A DNA stretch of 64,000 bases, from the NCBI RefSeq assembly GCF_032999765.1, contig NZ_CP136051.1, positions 3,510,417 through 3,574,416 on the forward strand, read 5' to 3'. The translations under genes were made by a program, and so were the position numbers. The notes under the pieces were generated by a model that saw only the letters and a program-made list of their open reading frames with translations, was not told the origin of the DNA and did not search any database. Positions 51,815-60,206 of this stretch are shown here, in pieces (positions within the stretch are counted from its first letter, which is position 1; the number at the start of each line of letters is the position of its first letter). The stretch comes from Imperialibacter roseus (lineage in GTDB: Bacteria > Bacteroidota > Bacteroidia > Cytophagales > Cyclobacteriaceae).

Positions 51815-52216
51815 ATGAACCGCAGAATAGAGATTATCTACGTTGTTGACGATGACGACATTTATCAATACGCCGTCAAAAAGAAAATCCTGAAGCGTAA
51901 ACTTTCTGCCGAGGTAAGTACTTTCAAGAACGGGAAGGACGCCATTCTGCATTTGGGTGAGGTGGTGAAGGTCGGCGGCCGTTTGCCAGACGTTATCTTC
52001 CTTGACCTGAACATGCCCATTATGGATGGCTGGGATTTTTTAAACGAATATGCCCGACTTCGGCCTCATGTGAATAAGAAAATTCTTCTTTACATCGTAT
52101 CAAGTTCAATCCAGGATTCGGACATTGACCGGGCAAGAAGCATGTATGGCGTAACGGATTATATTGTAAAACCTATTGACGACGAACGCCTGGACGATAT
52201 TTTGATTCCCGCTTAG
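51815..52216 (+). CDS. Single-domain response regulator
   Basis: The 133-residue product is one receiver domain: YVVDDDDIYQYAVKK, phospho-acceptor Asp in VIFLDLNMPIMDGWDFL (about residue 65), IVSSSIQDSDIDRA and the conserved Lys in DYIVKPI. No output domain follows, so it would signal by protein contact or serve as a phosphate sink, a pattern frequent in Cytophagales. The cognate kinase could be the MASE1-like one at 42799, which lacks a receiver, but this is a guess. An imperfect inverted repeat (52243-52269) follows the stop. Confidence 0.9.
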   Translation: MNRRIEIIYVVDDDDIYQYAVKKKILKRKLSAEVSTFKNGKDAILHLGEVVKVGGRLPDVIFLDLNMPIMDGWDFLNEYARLRPHVNKKILLYIVSSSIQDSDIDRARSMYGVTDYIVKPIDDERLDDILIPA

Positions 52217-52339
52217 CAAATTATATTTTCGGGTATCGCCGATTTTCTCTTTACATAAAAGAGAGAAAAGAGAAAGAATGTTTATTTTTCATTGCTTTTG
52301 AAAAATACATATTTCTAAGCTTGCTGATCGAACCTAACT

Positions 52340-53317
52340 ATGATACTGAGTTTTTTCCTTCTCATTGTCGGATTTTTTGTTTTAATAAAAGGAGCTGATT
52401 TACTGGTAACGGGTGCCTCATCTCTAGCCAAGAGATACAATGTTCCTGAGTTGGCTATCGGACTCACCATTGTCGCATTTGGTACCTCTGCGCCAGAAAT
52501 GGTGGTTAACGGAGTCGCTTCTTACGAGGGCCATACCGATGTGGTGTTGGGCAACGTAGTTGGCTCAAACATCTTCAACACTTTTTTCATTCTGGGGATA
52601 GCCGGTGTGGTCTATCCTCTCTCGGTGCAAAAGAGCACCGTTTTCAAAGAAATACCCTACTCTCTATTTGGGGGTTTACTCATCTTGTTTTTTGCCAACG
52701 ACGTGCTCCTGAATATGGGAGACCAGAATATCATCAGTGTGGTGGAAGGAGTCATTTTGTTTGTCTTTTTCCTGCTGTTTCTGGTCTATGTCTTTTTCTC
52801 GATGAAGAAAGGTCAGGATTCATCAGGTGATGAACCGATCAAGGTCATTGCCATGCCAAAGACTATACTTTTTATGATTTTGGGGCTTATTGGCCTGACC
52901 ATTGGCGGAAAGCTGGTTGTAAGCAATGCCATAGACATCGCCAGGTACCTTCAGGTGAGCGAGCAGCTGATTGGCCTCACCATTATGGCTGCCGGAACAT
53001 CGCTGCCGGAGCTGGCCACCTCAGTGGTGGCAGCTACTCAAAAGAAAAGTGACCTGGCTGTCGGTAACATTGTCGGGTCTAACATCTTCAATATGTTTTT
53101 TGTGCTGTCTATCAGTTCTATGATCAACCCAATTCCCTACCCGACCATTTTCAATGTGGACATGATCACGTTTATGGCTGGCACTGTCATTCTGTTTATT
53201 GCCATGTTCACCGGCGAGAAGAAAATCCTGGATCGCTGGGAAGCCCTTATACTGCTGATGTTTTTCGTCTTTTACAACATGTATCTGGTGTATAGAGATC
53301 ACCTGATTGGTGCTTAG
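52340..53317 (+). CDS. Sodium/calcium exchanger family (CaCA) antiporter
   Basis: A 325-residue exchanger with about ten hydrophobic helices arranged as two inverted halves. Both alpha repeats are present: GLTIVAFGTSAPEMVVNGV with GNVVGSNIFNTFFILG, and GLTIMAAGTSLPELATSVVAA with GNIVGSNIFNMFFVL. These carry the conserved acidic and Ser/Asn residues for cation binding. It is an inner-membrane protein of the YrbG type, exchanging Na+ or K+ with Ca2+. A paralogue lies convergent at 53537-54502. Confidence 0.93.
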   Translation: MILSFFLLIVGFFVLIKGADLLVTGASSLAKRYNVPELAIGLTIVAFGTSAPEMVVNGVASYEGHTDVVLGNVVGSNIFNTFFILGIAGVVYPLSVQKSTVFKEIPYSLFGGLLILFFANDVLLNMGDQNIISVVEGVILFVFFLLFLVYVFFSMKKGQDSSGDEPIKVIAMPKTILFMILGLIGLTIGGKLVVSNAIDIARYLQVSEQLIGLTIMAAGTSLPELATSVVAATQKKSDLAVGNIVGSNIFNMFFVLSISSMINPIPYPTIFNVDMITFMAGTVILFIAMFTGEKKILDRWEALILLMFFVFYNMYLVYRDHLIGA

Positions 53318-53536
53318 GAGGTACCTGCCCGATTGCACAAGTGTTTAATCCTGGTCATCCTGCCCATGGAACAGGCTTGTATCGAAGTAAACTGTGTCAG
53401 AAAAGGACAACATTTCCCGACAAGAGCAAAACAAGAGGATCAATCAGTTCGAAAATAAGATAGCAGAGCGACCTTCCGGCCAATATTCCTGCACCAGCGC
53501 TAATGGAGGGCCACATCTGCCAATCTTAATAACAAA

Positions 53537-54502
53537 TTAGTTTCTCCAGAAAAGGTAAACTGAGTAAAGGGCGTAGGCTGCCAGAAAGATCGCCGCTTCA
53601 ACCCTATCAAGCTTGTTCCTTTTGAAAGTGAACATGGCTAGAAGCAGAGCCACCGTTCCAAGCATCAAAACAAACATGTCGGCATTCATTGTGGCATTGT
53701 AAGGTACCGGCCTGACAGTTCCGTTGATTCCCAAAATAAAAATGATGTTGAAGATGTTTGAGCCAACCACATTGCCAATAGCGATGTCGGTATTTCGCCG
53801 GTAAGCGGCCATGGCTGACGTCGCCAATTCCGGCAAAGAGGTGCCTGCTGCGAGCACTGTAAGGCCGATCAATTTTTCGCTCATTGAAAATGCCCGGGCA
53901 ATATAGACGGCACTATCTGTCACCAATTTCCCTCCTAACACAAGCGCCGCAATACCTAACACCACAAAAACCACCGACAGCCATTTTGATAAAGTTTTCA
54001 CCTCCTCGCCGTTGCTTGCCACCTCTTGCTCAAGTTTGGCTGTTTTCAGAATGTAAAACATAAAAAGGCCGAACAAAAGCAACAGAACTAACGCCTCCGT
54101 ACGGCTCAAACTATTCTCCGGCGAGCCAAAAAACATCACGTCATTTACCAGAAAATAAAGGATGAGTGCACAGAAGAGCGAAAATGGGATTTCGTATCTG
54201 ACCGTTGTCCGTTGAACAGAAAGCGGGTAAATGAGTCCGGCTACCCCCAAAATGAACAACAGATTAAACACATTACTCCCGATAATATTACCGTAGATGG
54301 CATCATTCATGCCCCTGACAGAGGAGAAAAGATTGACGGTCAACTCGGGGGTTGAAGTGCCGAAAGCTACAACTGTAAGACCGATGACCAGATTTGAAAT
54401 TTTAAAGCCCCTTGCAAGAGACGAAGCGCCATTAACAAGATAGTCGGCACCCTTGATCAGCACAATGAAGCCGATGACCAGCAACGTGAAATTTAAAACC
54501 AT
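53537..54502 (-). CDS. Sodium/calcium exchanger family (CaCA) antiporter, paralogue
   Basis: The ATG at 54502 starts directly in the first membrane helix (MVLNFTLLVIGFIVLIKGADYLV), giving 321 residues; the longer frame adds a non-hydrophobic leader. Alpha repeats are GLTVVAFGTSTPELTVNLFS with GNIIGSNVFNLLFILG, and GLTVLAAGTSLPELATSAMAA with GNVVGSNIFNIIFILG. It is very similar in order and length to the exchanger at 52340, suggesting ancient duplication. The two genes face each other across 219 bases in which I see no feature. Confidence 0.92.
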   Translation of the reverse strand: MVLNFTLLVIGFIVLIKGADYLVNGASSLARGFKISNLVIGLTVVAFGTSTPELTVNLFSSVRGMNDAIYGNIIGSNVFNLLFILGVAGLIYPLSVQRTTVRYEIPFSLFCALILYFLVNDVMFFGSPENSLSRTEALVLLLLFGLFMFYILKTAKLEQEVASNGEEVKTLSKWLSVVFVVLGIAALVLGGKLVTDSAVYIARAFSMSEKLIGLTVLAAGTSLPELATSAMAAYRRNTDIAIGNVVGSNIFNIIFILGINGTVRPVPYNATMNADMFVLMLGTVALLLAMFTFKRNKLDRVEAAIFLAAYALYSVYLFWRN

Positions 54503-54594
54503 GATATGATTGTTTAGCACTGCAAATGCAGCGCAGGTAAGAAAACTGACAGGCGCGTGAGTGGAGTGGCGGGCACGCAACTCCGTCTACTGAG

Positions 54595-54948
54595 TTATGG
54601 TGCCTTGGTCAGTGAGGAAATAAAGACACCCTTATCGACATAGACACGTGAGGCCTCTACTTGAAACAATGCAGTAAAGTACCCGTCGAGAGAAACCTTC
54701 GCCGCTTCATCTTCCTTTGACCACGTTCCCAGGGGAAATGAGGATTTTTGAACGGCATGCTGGCCTGTAGAGTAAGCCACAAAGTTATAATCCACCGCTA
54801 CCTTGTAGTGCTCCCCTGCACTTCGGCTTGCATAATAAGAATGACTGAGAAATACAGGGAATATTATAACCTGCAAGAAGAAAAAAAGAAAGACAACTAC
54901 TGAAGTAACCTGAAGAATGGTCTTCATATAATCAAAATAGTGAACCAA
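54595..54948 (-). CDS. Small membrane-anchored protein of unknown function
   Basis: A 117-residue frame with one hydrophobic helix at about 9-32 (ILQVTSVVVFLFFFLQVIIFPVFL) and a soluble remainder with Tyr- and Ser-rich stretches (YYASRSAGEHYKVAVDYNFVAYS). ATG 54927 would start directly before the helix and fits better. I do not recognise it. It is divergent from the TetR gene, and the operator palindrome lies between them at 55011-55030, so it may be under the same control. Confidence 0.45.
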   Translation of the reverse strand: MVHYFDYMKTILQVTSVVVFLFFFLQVIIFPVFLSHSYYASRSAGEHYKVAVDYNFVAYSTGQHAVQKSSFPLGTWSKEDEAAKVSLDGYFTALFQVEASRVYVDKGVFISSLTKAP

Positions 54949-55010
54949 ATGTACTTGGAAATGCCCGATAATTTTGTGGTCACAAGAATATTTATTTCAA
55001 AGAATATATT

Positions 55011-55037
55011 AAATGAATGAACATTCATTTATATTTG
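55011..55037 (+). promoter_or_regulatory. TetR operator palindrome overlapping a -7 box
   Basis: Perfect 9-base arms AAATGAATG and CATTCATTT flank AA (55011-55030). The adjoining TATATTTG (55030-55037) matches the TAnnTTTG -7 box and the TetR start codon follows at 55044. A bound repressor would block polymerase. The short distance from box to ATG implies a very short or leaderless mRNA if this is the real promoter. Confidence 0.72.
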
Positions 55038-55043
55038 TGATGT

Positions 55044-55634
55044 ATGAGAATCAGGGACGAAGCCAAAGAAAAGTTGATACGGGAAAAGGCCCTTGAAATG
55101 ATCGCTAAACAAGGATTTGAGGGCTTAAGTATGCAAAAACTGGCCAAAGCGGCCGGCGTATCACCTGCCACGATCTACATCTATTTCAAAGACAGGGACG
55201 ACCTCATCCTGCAACTTTGTAAAGAGGAAGGCACAAAAATGATAGAAGCCACCTTCGATGGTTTTGACCCTGAGATGCATTTCGAAGAAGGCCTGAGCAT
55301 TCAGTGGAAGAACAGGTACCGCTACTGGCTCGAAAACCCAATGAGTGGGCAGTTTCTCGAGCAAGTGAAGCATTCTCCGCCTTATGAAGCTTTTTTTGGT
55401 CAGGATAAGGTGTTTCCGAGGTTAATGGGGCATTTCATGGCCAATGCTGTCGCCCGAAAAGAAGTGATTCCGTTGCCAGCTGAAGTGTATTGGTCGGTTG
55501 CATTTGCTCCCCTCTACCAGCTCATTAAATTTCATCTGGCCGGAAAAGGATTGGGCAACAGAGGCCCATTTCTTCTCGATGAATCAAAACTGGAGATGGC
55601 GCTGGCTTTGGTGTTAAAAGCGCTTAAACCATAA
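55044..55634 (+). CDS. TetR-family transcriptional repressor
   Basis: A 196-residue regulator: an N-terminal TetR helix-turn-helix (about 10-55; KLIREKALEMIAKQGFEGLSMQKLAKAAGVSPATIYIYFKDRDDLI) and a C-terminal ligand-binding domain (YRYWLENPMSGQFLEQVKHSPPYE). It is preceded by a perfect palindrome that is the likely autoregulatory operator. The HMA-like and MFS genes follow, which points to control of efflux. The ligand is unknown. Confidence 0.93.
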   Translation: MRIRDEAKEKLIREKALEMIAKQGFEGLSMQKLAKAAGVSPATIYIYFKDRDDLILQLCKEEGTKMIEATFDGFDPEMHFEEGLSIQWKNRYRYWLENPMSGQFLEQVKHSPPYEAFFGQDKVFPRLMGHFMANAVARKEVIPLPAEVYWSVAFAPLYQLIKFHLAGKGLGNRGPFLLDESKLEMALALVLKALKP

Positions 55635-55700
55635 AATGAAAACAATTTAAAGTAATTCTTAAGTACAATCGTCTATCATTCAGAGGACTAATTTTTTGCT

Positions 55701-55934
55701 ATGAATTCTACCGTTACCAACGAGATTCTTGTTTTTAAAACCAACATCCGCTACAAAAAAGATGTGAACAAGGTTTCACCTTTACTGGAATCGGATAGTA
55801 GAGTCATGGAGTGGAATGTGGATCAAATGGATATAGACAATGTGCTAAGGATTGCTTCGGATGAACTTCATCCAACAGAAGTAATAACCATGATCCAAAC
55901 AGCCGGGTATTTTTGCGAGGAGCTGCCCGACTGA
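55701..55934 (+). CDS. HMA-like small protein without the metal-binding cysteines
   Basis: A 77-residue protein whose pattern (ILVFKTNIRYKKDVNKVSPLLESDSRVMEWNVDQMDIDNVLRIASDELHPTEVITMIQTAGYFCEELPD) matches the beta-alpha-beta-beta-alpha-beta ferredoxin-like HMA fold. The usual CxxC metal loop is replaced by RYKKDV, so copper or mercury binding of the classical kind is not expected. One Cys remains near the C-terminus. Such small cysteine-free HMA-like proteins occur in Bacteroidota beside transporters. It ends 18 bases before the MFS gene and is probably in one operon with it. Confidence 0.65.
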   Translation: MNSTVTNEILVFKTNIRYKKDVNKVSPLLESDSRVMEWNVDQMDIDNVLRIASDELHPTEVITMIQTAGYFCEELPD

Positions 55935-55952
55935 TTCAAACTCCAATATTGA

Positions 55953-57206
55953 ATGACAAAAGACTCATCTCCCAGAAAAAAGATATTTACCAGGTACGAA
56001 ACCTTTATCATTGCCATACTGGCAATTATTCAATTTACTGTCATCCTTGACTTTATGGTGTTGTCACCACTGGGTGCCATGCTGCTAGTGGAGCTTGATA
56101 TCACCACCTCTCAGTTTGGGCTCGTGGTGTCGGCCTATGCTTTCAGTGCCGGGATCTCAGGTTTGCTGGCGGCTGGCTTTGCTGACAAGTTCGACAGAAA
56201 GAAGTTGCTGCTTTTCTTTTACTCCGGCTTCACTATTGGTACGTTGCTCTGCGGTGTGGCTCCTAACTATCACTTTCTTCTTGCCGCCAGAATCGTCACA
56301 GGCATCTTCGGCGGTGTGCTGGGCTCGGTGGTTTTTGCCATCATCACCGATCTTTTCAAGCTAGAAGTGAGAGGTCGTGTGATGGGTTTTGTGCAAATGG
56401 CATTTGCCAGCAGCCAGGTACTTGGATTGCCGGTAGGCCTTTATGTCGCTAACCTTTGGGGGTGGCACTCTCCCTTTATTCTGATCGTGGGGCTGGCGAT
56501 TGCCACCGCCACTGTCATCATCTTTTTCATGAAGCCTGTCGATGAGCACCTGAAGCTTCAAACGCCAGGCAATCCGTTCAAGCACCTCTATAAAACGGTT
56601 TCCCAGCCCATTTACCTGAAGGCCTTCGGTGCCACCGCCCTTCTAGCCACTGGCGGTTTCATGCTTATGCCATTCGGTAGCACATTTGGCGTTAACAACC
56701 TGGGCATCACACTCGAGCAGCTTCCATTGGTATACATGCTTACAGGCATCAGCACCATCATGGTAGGGCCACTGGCCGGGAAGCTGAGCGACCTTTATGG
56801 CAAGTACAAAATATTCACCATTGGTACTTTCATAGGGATTGCTACGATCCTAATCTATTGCAACCTTGGCATTACCCCTCTTTGGGTTGTGATCATGATC
56901 AATATCGCCATCTTCATAGGCATCACTGCCAGAATGATTTCTGCATCTGCTTTGATGACAGCCATTCCCGAACCAAAGGAGCGTGGCGCTTTCATGGGAG
57001 TAAATTCTTCTATTCAGCAAATATCCGGAGGTTTTGCCTCTGCACTGGCTGGCATTATTGTTATACAAACACCTGCCGGGCCGCTTGAACGATACGACTT
57101 GCTTGGCTATGTGGTCACCGGCACCATGATTGTTACAATTCTGATGATGGGCGTGATCAACAAGATCGTGAAGGAGAAGGTGAAGCGGCAAATTCAAGCA
57201 GCCTAG
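55953..57206 (+). CDS. Major facilitator superfamily efflux transporter
   Basis: A 417-residue transporter with about twelve hydrophobic helices. The conserved loop FADKFDRKKLLLFFYSG (between helices 2 and 3) is of the GxxxDRxGR type, and AARIVTGIFGGVLGSVVFAIITDLFKLEVRGRVMGFVQMAF is typical for drug:H+ antiporter-1 (12-helix) proteins. The gene follows the TetR and HMA-like genes on the same strand, so efflux of a toxic compound is likely, probably induced by release of the repressor. The substrate is unknown. Confidence 0.9.
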   Translation: MTKDSSPRKKIFTRYETFIIAILAIIQFTVILDFMVLSPLGAMLLVELDITTSQFGLVVSAYAFSAGISGLLAAGFADKFDRKKLLLFFYSGFTIGTLLCGVAPNYHFLLAARIVTGIFGGVLGSVVFAIITDLFKLEVRGRVMGFVQMAFASSQVLGLPVGLYVANLWGWHSPFILIVGLAIATATVIIFFMKPVDEHLKLQTPGNPFKHLYKTVSQPIYLKAFGATALLATGGFMLMPFGSTFGVNNLGITLEQLPLVYMLTGISTIMVGPLAGKLSDLYGKYKIFTIGTFIGIATILIYCNLGITPLWVVIMINIAIFIGITARMISASALMTAIPEPKERGAFMGVNSSIQQISGGFASALAGIIVIQTPAGPLERYDLLGYVVTGTMIVTILMMGVINKIVKEKVKRQIQAA

Positions 57207-57282
57207 CACCCGAATCAACTTGATCCTCCACAAGGTTTACCGCCACGAATTCTATAATTTGGTATAAACCAATGATCTTGTT

Positions 57283-57597
57283 ATGGAAAGAATAGTGGTA
57301 GTTTGCTATCGACCTAAGCCTGGCAAGGACAAAATCCTTGAAAAGCTGGTGAAAAACCATGTGCCCGCTTTGAAGCGAGAAGGCCTGGTGAGTGACAGGC
57401 TCCCAGTGATGATGAAATCGAAAGACGGAACTGTTATTGAGGTTTTTGGCTGGAAGTCGGCCGAAGCCATACAAACTGCCCATTCTAATCCGGTTGTGCA
57501 GGAGATGTGGGAAAAATTTCAGGAAGCTTGTGACTATGAAATACCTGTGAACATAGAAGAGTTCAACGGCATATTTTCTGAGTTCAGCCCCCTGTAG
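57283..57597 (+). CDS. Dimeric alpha-beta barrel (ABM-like) small protein
   Basis: A 104-residue protein with a ferredoxin-like dimeric alpha/beta-barrel pattern: MERIVVVCYRPKPGKDKILEKLVKNHVPALKREGLVSD, then PVMMKSKDGTVIEVFGWKSAEAIQTAHSNPVVQEMWEKF. It resembles antibiotic-biosynthesis-monooxygenase or YdhR-type proteins but catalytic residues cannot be pointed out. It is cytoplasmic. It starts 77 bases after the MFS stop, and may belong to the same operon. Confidence 0.62.
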   Translation: MERIVVVCYRPKPGKDKILEKLVKNHVPALKREGLVSDRLPVMMKSKDGTVIEVFGWKSAEAIQTAHSNPVVQEMWEKFQEACDYEIPVNIEEFNGIFSEFSPL

Positions 57598-57631
57598 TCA
57601 AACAATTTGGAGCGAGTTGTGTCAAAAGAGC

Positions 57632-58408
57632 TTACGCATGCTCAATCACTCCCATTCCAAACAAAGCAAAATCGTATTTAACAGGATCCACAGGATCCAT
57701 TTGCCGCAGGTTGTGAGTGAGCTCCAAAGCTGTTTGCCAATCGGTTTGCTTTCGGGTGATCAATCCGAAACTTCTGGCCACCCTGTCCACGTGCAAGTCG
57801 CACGGACAAACAAGCTGCGAGGGCCTGATGGTTTTCCACAAGCCAAAATCAACACCCCGGTCGTCCTTTCTTACCATCCAGCGCAGAAACATGTTGATAC
57901 GCTTGCAGGCGCTTTTCCTTTTTGGCGTCGCAATGTGTTTCCTGGTGCGCTGTGGAAAGTCGGGAAGGTTGAAGAACAAATCATGAAAACCGATCAGCCC
58001 ATTTTCAATCGTCTCATCGCCAGGCTTCATCGAATTTGAGAAAGCACTCTCAAGGCTGTTGTGGCTGGCATAGTGCTCACGAAAGAACTGAATAAAGTAA
58101 AGTAGATCCGTTGTGTTGAACGTGCGGTGCTTGAACTTTAGCAAGGCCTTCAAATCGTCGTCGCTGTGATGCAGGATAAATTGATGGGGTGCATTATCCA
58201 TCAGGCTAAATAACTCCCTGCACTTGTTGATGATAGTGACCCGCTGCCCCCAGGCCAGAGTGGCAGCAAAGAATCCAGTGATCTCAATGTCCTGCTTGGT
58301 GGTGAAGCTATGGGGAATGCAAACCGGATCCTTTTCTATGAAAAAGGAGCGATTGTACTCATCCACCTTTTGATCGAGTAGCGTTTTAAGTTCTTTAATG
58401 TCGATCAT
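57632..58408 (-). CDS. TIGR02757-family protein (DUF2400)
   Basis: A 258-residue cytoplasmic protein of the TIGR02757 family: DPVCIPHSFTTKQDIEITGFFAATLAWGQRVTIINKCRELFSLMDNAPHQFI, then RINMFLRWMVRKDDRGVDFGLWKTIRPSQLVCPCDLHVDRVARSFGLITRKQTDW. That C-terminal CPCDLHVDRVAR part resembles a HhH-GPD-type glycosylase segment, so a DNA-repair-like role is possible but unproven. The start overlaps the PIN toxin stop by four bases (ATGA). Confidence 0.85.
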   Translation of the reverse strand: MIDIKELKTLLDQKVDEYNRSFFIEKDPVCIPHSFTTKQDIEITGFFAATLAWGQRVTIINKCRELFSLMDNAPHQFILHHSDDDLKALLKFKHRTFNTTDLLYFIQFFREHYASHNSLESAFSNSMKPGDETIENGLIGFHDLFFNLPDFPQRTRKHIATPKRKSACKRINMFLRWMVRKDDRGVDFGLWKTIRPSQLVCPCDLHVDRVARSFGLITRKQTDWQTALELTHNLRQMDPVDPVKYDFALFGMGVIEHA

Positions 58409-58857
58409 TCGGCGCTCCGCTTATTTAGATAAGTCAACAGATCAGCTGTGGTTATTACATTGGAAACACCCTTCTTCAGTAGTCCTCTATATAACTTCTT
58501 GTCTCCTGTCCAGAGTTTAGCGTCAGGAACGTTACTGGCCATTGCTACAAATAACAAATCATCGGCATCTATGTCTTTAACGATATCATAGGCGGACTTC
58601 AAAGAAGAGTTTGACAAAAAGCTATCTGACAAAAAAGTGATGTCACTAGTCACGGTAGCAATCAGTTCGGATAATTCATCGCTACCTAGATTCGTCAATG
58701 TTAATAGCTTCGGGAAGTGGCTCTCAATTTCGACAAACAAGTATTCAGAAGAGTAGAATTCAAGGATTGCTTTTGAGTGAATGAGAAGACGGCCAATATT
58801 TCCTGATGAGTTTAAGATACCAATAAAAACAATATTAGTATCAACTATTATCTTCAT
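58405..58857 (-). CDS. PIN-domain protein, toxin of a second toxin-antitoxin module
   Basis: A 150-residue PIN-fold protein: KIIVDTNIVFIGIL with the first Asp near residue 6, EYLFVEIESHFPKL, then the acidic DADDLLFVAMASNVPDAKLWTGDKKLYRGL. This set of acidic residues fits a magnesium-dependent ribonuclease of the VapC-like group. It is preceded by and overlaps (17 bases) a 71-residue gene that is the likely antitoxin, so here the order is antitoxin first. It is AT-rich compared with the neighbours. The stop overlaps the TIGR02757 start. Confidence 0.78.
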   Translation of the reverse strand: MKIIVDTNIVFIGILNSSGNIGRLLIHSKAILEFYSSEYLFVEIESHFPKLLTLTNLGSDELSELIATVTSDITFLSDSFLSNSSLKSAYDIVKDIDADDLLFVAMASNVPDAKLWTGDKKLYRGLLKKGVSNVITTADLLTYLNKRSAE

Positions 58858-59056
58858 TTAGAAATTTTGACTTATTACTCTCAAACCAGCTTTTGTTAAT
58901 CGACTTTGCCAATTTATCAACCTCAACCTGCTTAACTTTGAACTTTGAAGTAATTTCCTGATAGCGCAAATAGCGTAAAAAATCTTCTATCTCTTCCACA
59001 TTGACGGTTGAAGGTAGCCTGATAATTAATTCGTCTTTTGTTTTTTCAATGACCAT
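58841..59056 (-). CDS. Probable antitoxin of the second PIN module
   Basis: A 71-residue protein with a short strand (MVIEKTKDELIIRLPSTVNVEEI) and a long helical tail (EDFLRYLRYQEITSKFKVKQVEVDKLAKSINKSWFESNKSKF). The opening is like antitoxins with a SpoVT/MazE-like or RHH dimerisation end, while the C-terminal helix would bind the PIN toxin; Trp and basic residues there agree with that. No family could be assigned by eye. It overlaps the toxin gene by 17 bases. Confidence 0.68.
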   Translation of the reverse strand: MVIEKTKDELIIRLPSTVNVEEIEDFLRYLRYQEITSKFKVKQVEVDKLAKSINKSWFESNKSKFLNEDNS

Positions 59057-59138
59057 ATCTCCAAATATTTATTAAGATAAGAGAATTAAAGACGAGAATT
59101 ACCAGACTTCAGCCTTATTCTCACTATCAATCTTTCAG

Positions 59139-60206
59139 TTACGGAACATAAGACACTTCAACGGGCACTTTCGGGTCAACTGATTCAAGCCTTTGAAAAG
59201 CTTTTTCCGAAAGCCTGATCAGCACCTTGTTGTTCGCTCCAGTGTCAGGCAGTTTACCCACTACCCTTACATAAATCGATCTGCCGTTCATTCTGTTCTT
59301 CACTTCCAGAATGGCACCGATGGGCGCAGTACGGTGCAGCGCCAGAAACTTCCTTGTTTCAGGCGAGTTTTCAATCACCATAGCAAAGCCCTCTTCTACC
59401 ACTTTTTCGTAGCCCGCCACCGAGGCCGTATCTCTGGTATAGCCTTGCTTGTTGATCTGCTTCAGCGAACCATTGCTGGCCTCGCTTACCACAAGTTCCT
59501 TTTTCTTCTCTCTCGTCGGTGTTTCTTCCACAACCACTACGGGTGCCTTAATAGTTGCCGGCTTCCCAATGGCCAGCTCCTGCCCCACCGACAGGCTGTT
59601 GCCCTTGAGGTCGTTCCATTTTTTGATATCGTCTACAGACACATCGTATTTCTGCGAAATACTAAAAAGCGTTTCGGAAGGTGCTACGGTATGATAAGTC
59701 AGCTGAGGATTTTTCGGGGTGGCAGGCTCAGCTTTAACAGGGGCTGTCTGCTCCACCGGCTTTTGGCCTTTCTTTACCACCAGCTGCTGTCCGGTACTTA
59801 GCTCGTTGCTTGTCAGGTTATTCAGCCGTTTGATTTCATCCACACTCACATCATATTGCCTCGAAATAGCATACAGCGTCTGACCTGCTTCAACGGTGTG
59901 ATAAAGCTGCCCCGAAGTCGAGTTTTGATTCATACTCTTTGGGACATCTCCCTTCCAGGGGATAGCGATTTCCTGGCCTATAGCTACACTATTGCCGCTA
60001 AGGTTGTTGGTTTTGGAAATTTCTTCTACGCTTGATTGGTATCGCCTCGAAATGGCGTATAGCGTTTCTCCCTGTCCAACCCTATGAATAACAAACTGCT
60101 TACCCTCTCTTTTTTCCAGGCGCACAGAGTCCATCTCCGCTCCAAATGAGAGGTTGGTGATCATGGTCAATAAAAAGACAGCCTTAAGCACCCTCAAATA
60201 ATTCAT
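59139..60206 (-). CDS. LysM peptidoglycan-binding protein with C-terminal RlpA-like domain
   Basis: Start taken at ATG 60206, giving a Sec signal (MNYLRVLKAVFLLTMITNLSFG) and 355 residues; the longer frame begins inside the upstream gene. Three LysM repeats are visible, each with LYAISRRY/LYAISRQY/LFSISQKY and N-x-L...GQE/GQQ. The C-terminal about 100 residues (EGFAMVIENSPETRKFLALHRTAPIGAILEVKNRMNGRSIYVRVVGKLPDTGANNKVLIRLSEKAFQRL) are a double-psi barrel like RlpA. It is probably periplasmic, binding and perhaps cleaving peptidoglycan. It overlaps the DUF4905-like gene by 23 bases. Confidence 0.85.
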   Translation of the reverse strand: MNYLRVLKAVFLLTMITNLSFGAEMDSVRLEKREGKQFVIHRVGQGETLYAISRRYQSSVEEISKTNNLSGNSVAIGQEIAIPWKGDVPKSMNQNSTSGQLYHTVEAGQTLYAISRQYDVSVDEIKRLNNLTSNELSTGQQLVVKKGQKPVEQTAPVKAEPATPKNPQLTYHTVAPSETLFSISQKYDVSVDDIKKWNDLKGNSLSVGQELAIGKPATIKAPVVVVEETPTREKKKELVVSEASNGSLKQINKQGYTRDTASVAGYEKVVEEGFAMVIENSPETRKFLALHRTAPIGAILEVKNRMNGRSIYVRVVGKLPDTGANNKVLIRLSEKAFQRLESVDPKVPVEVSYVP

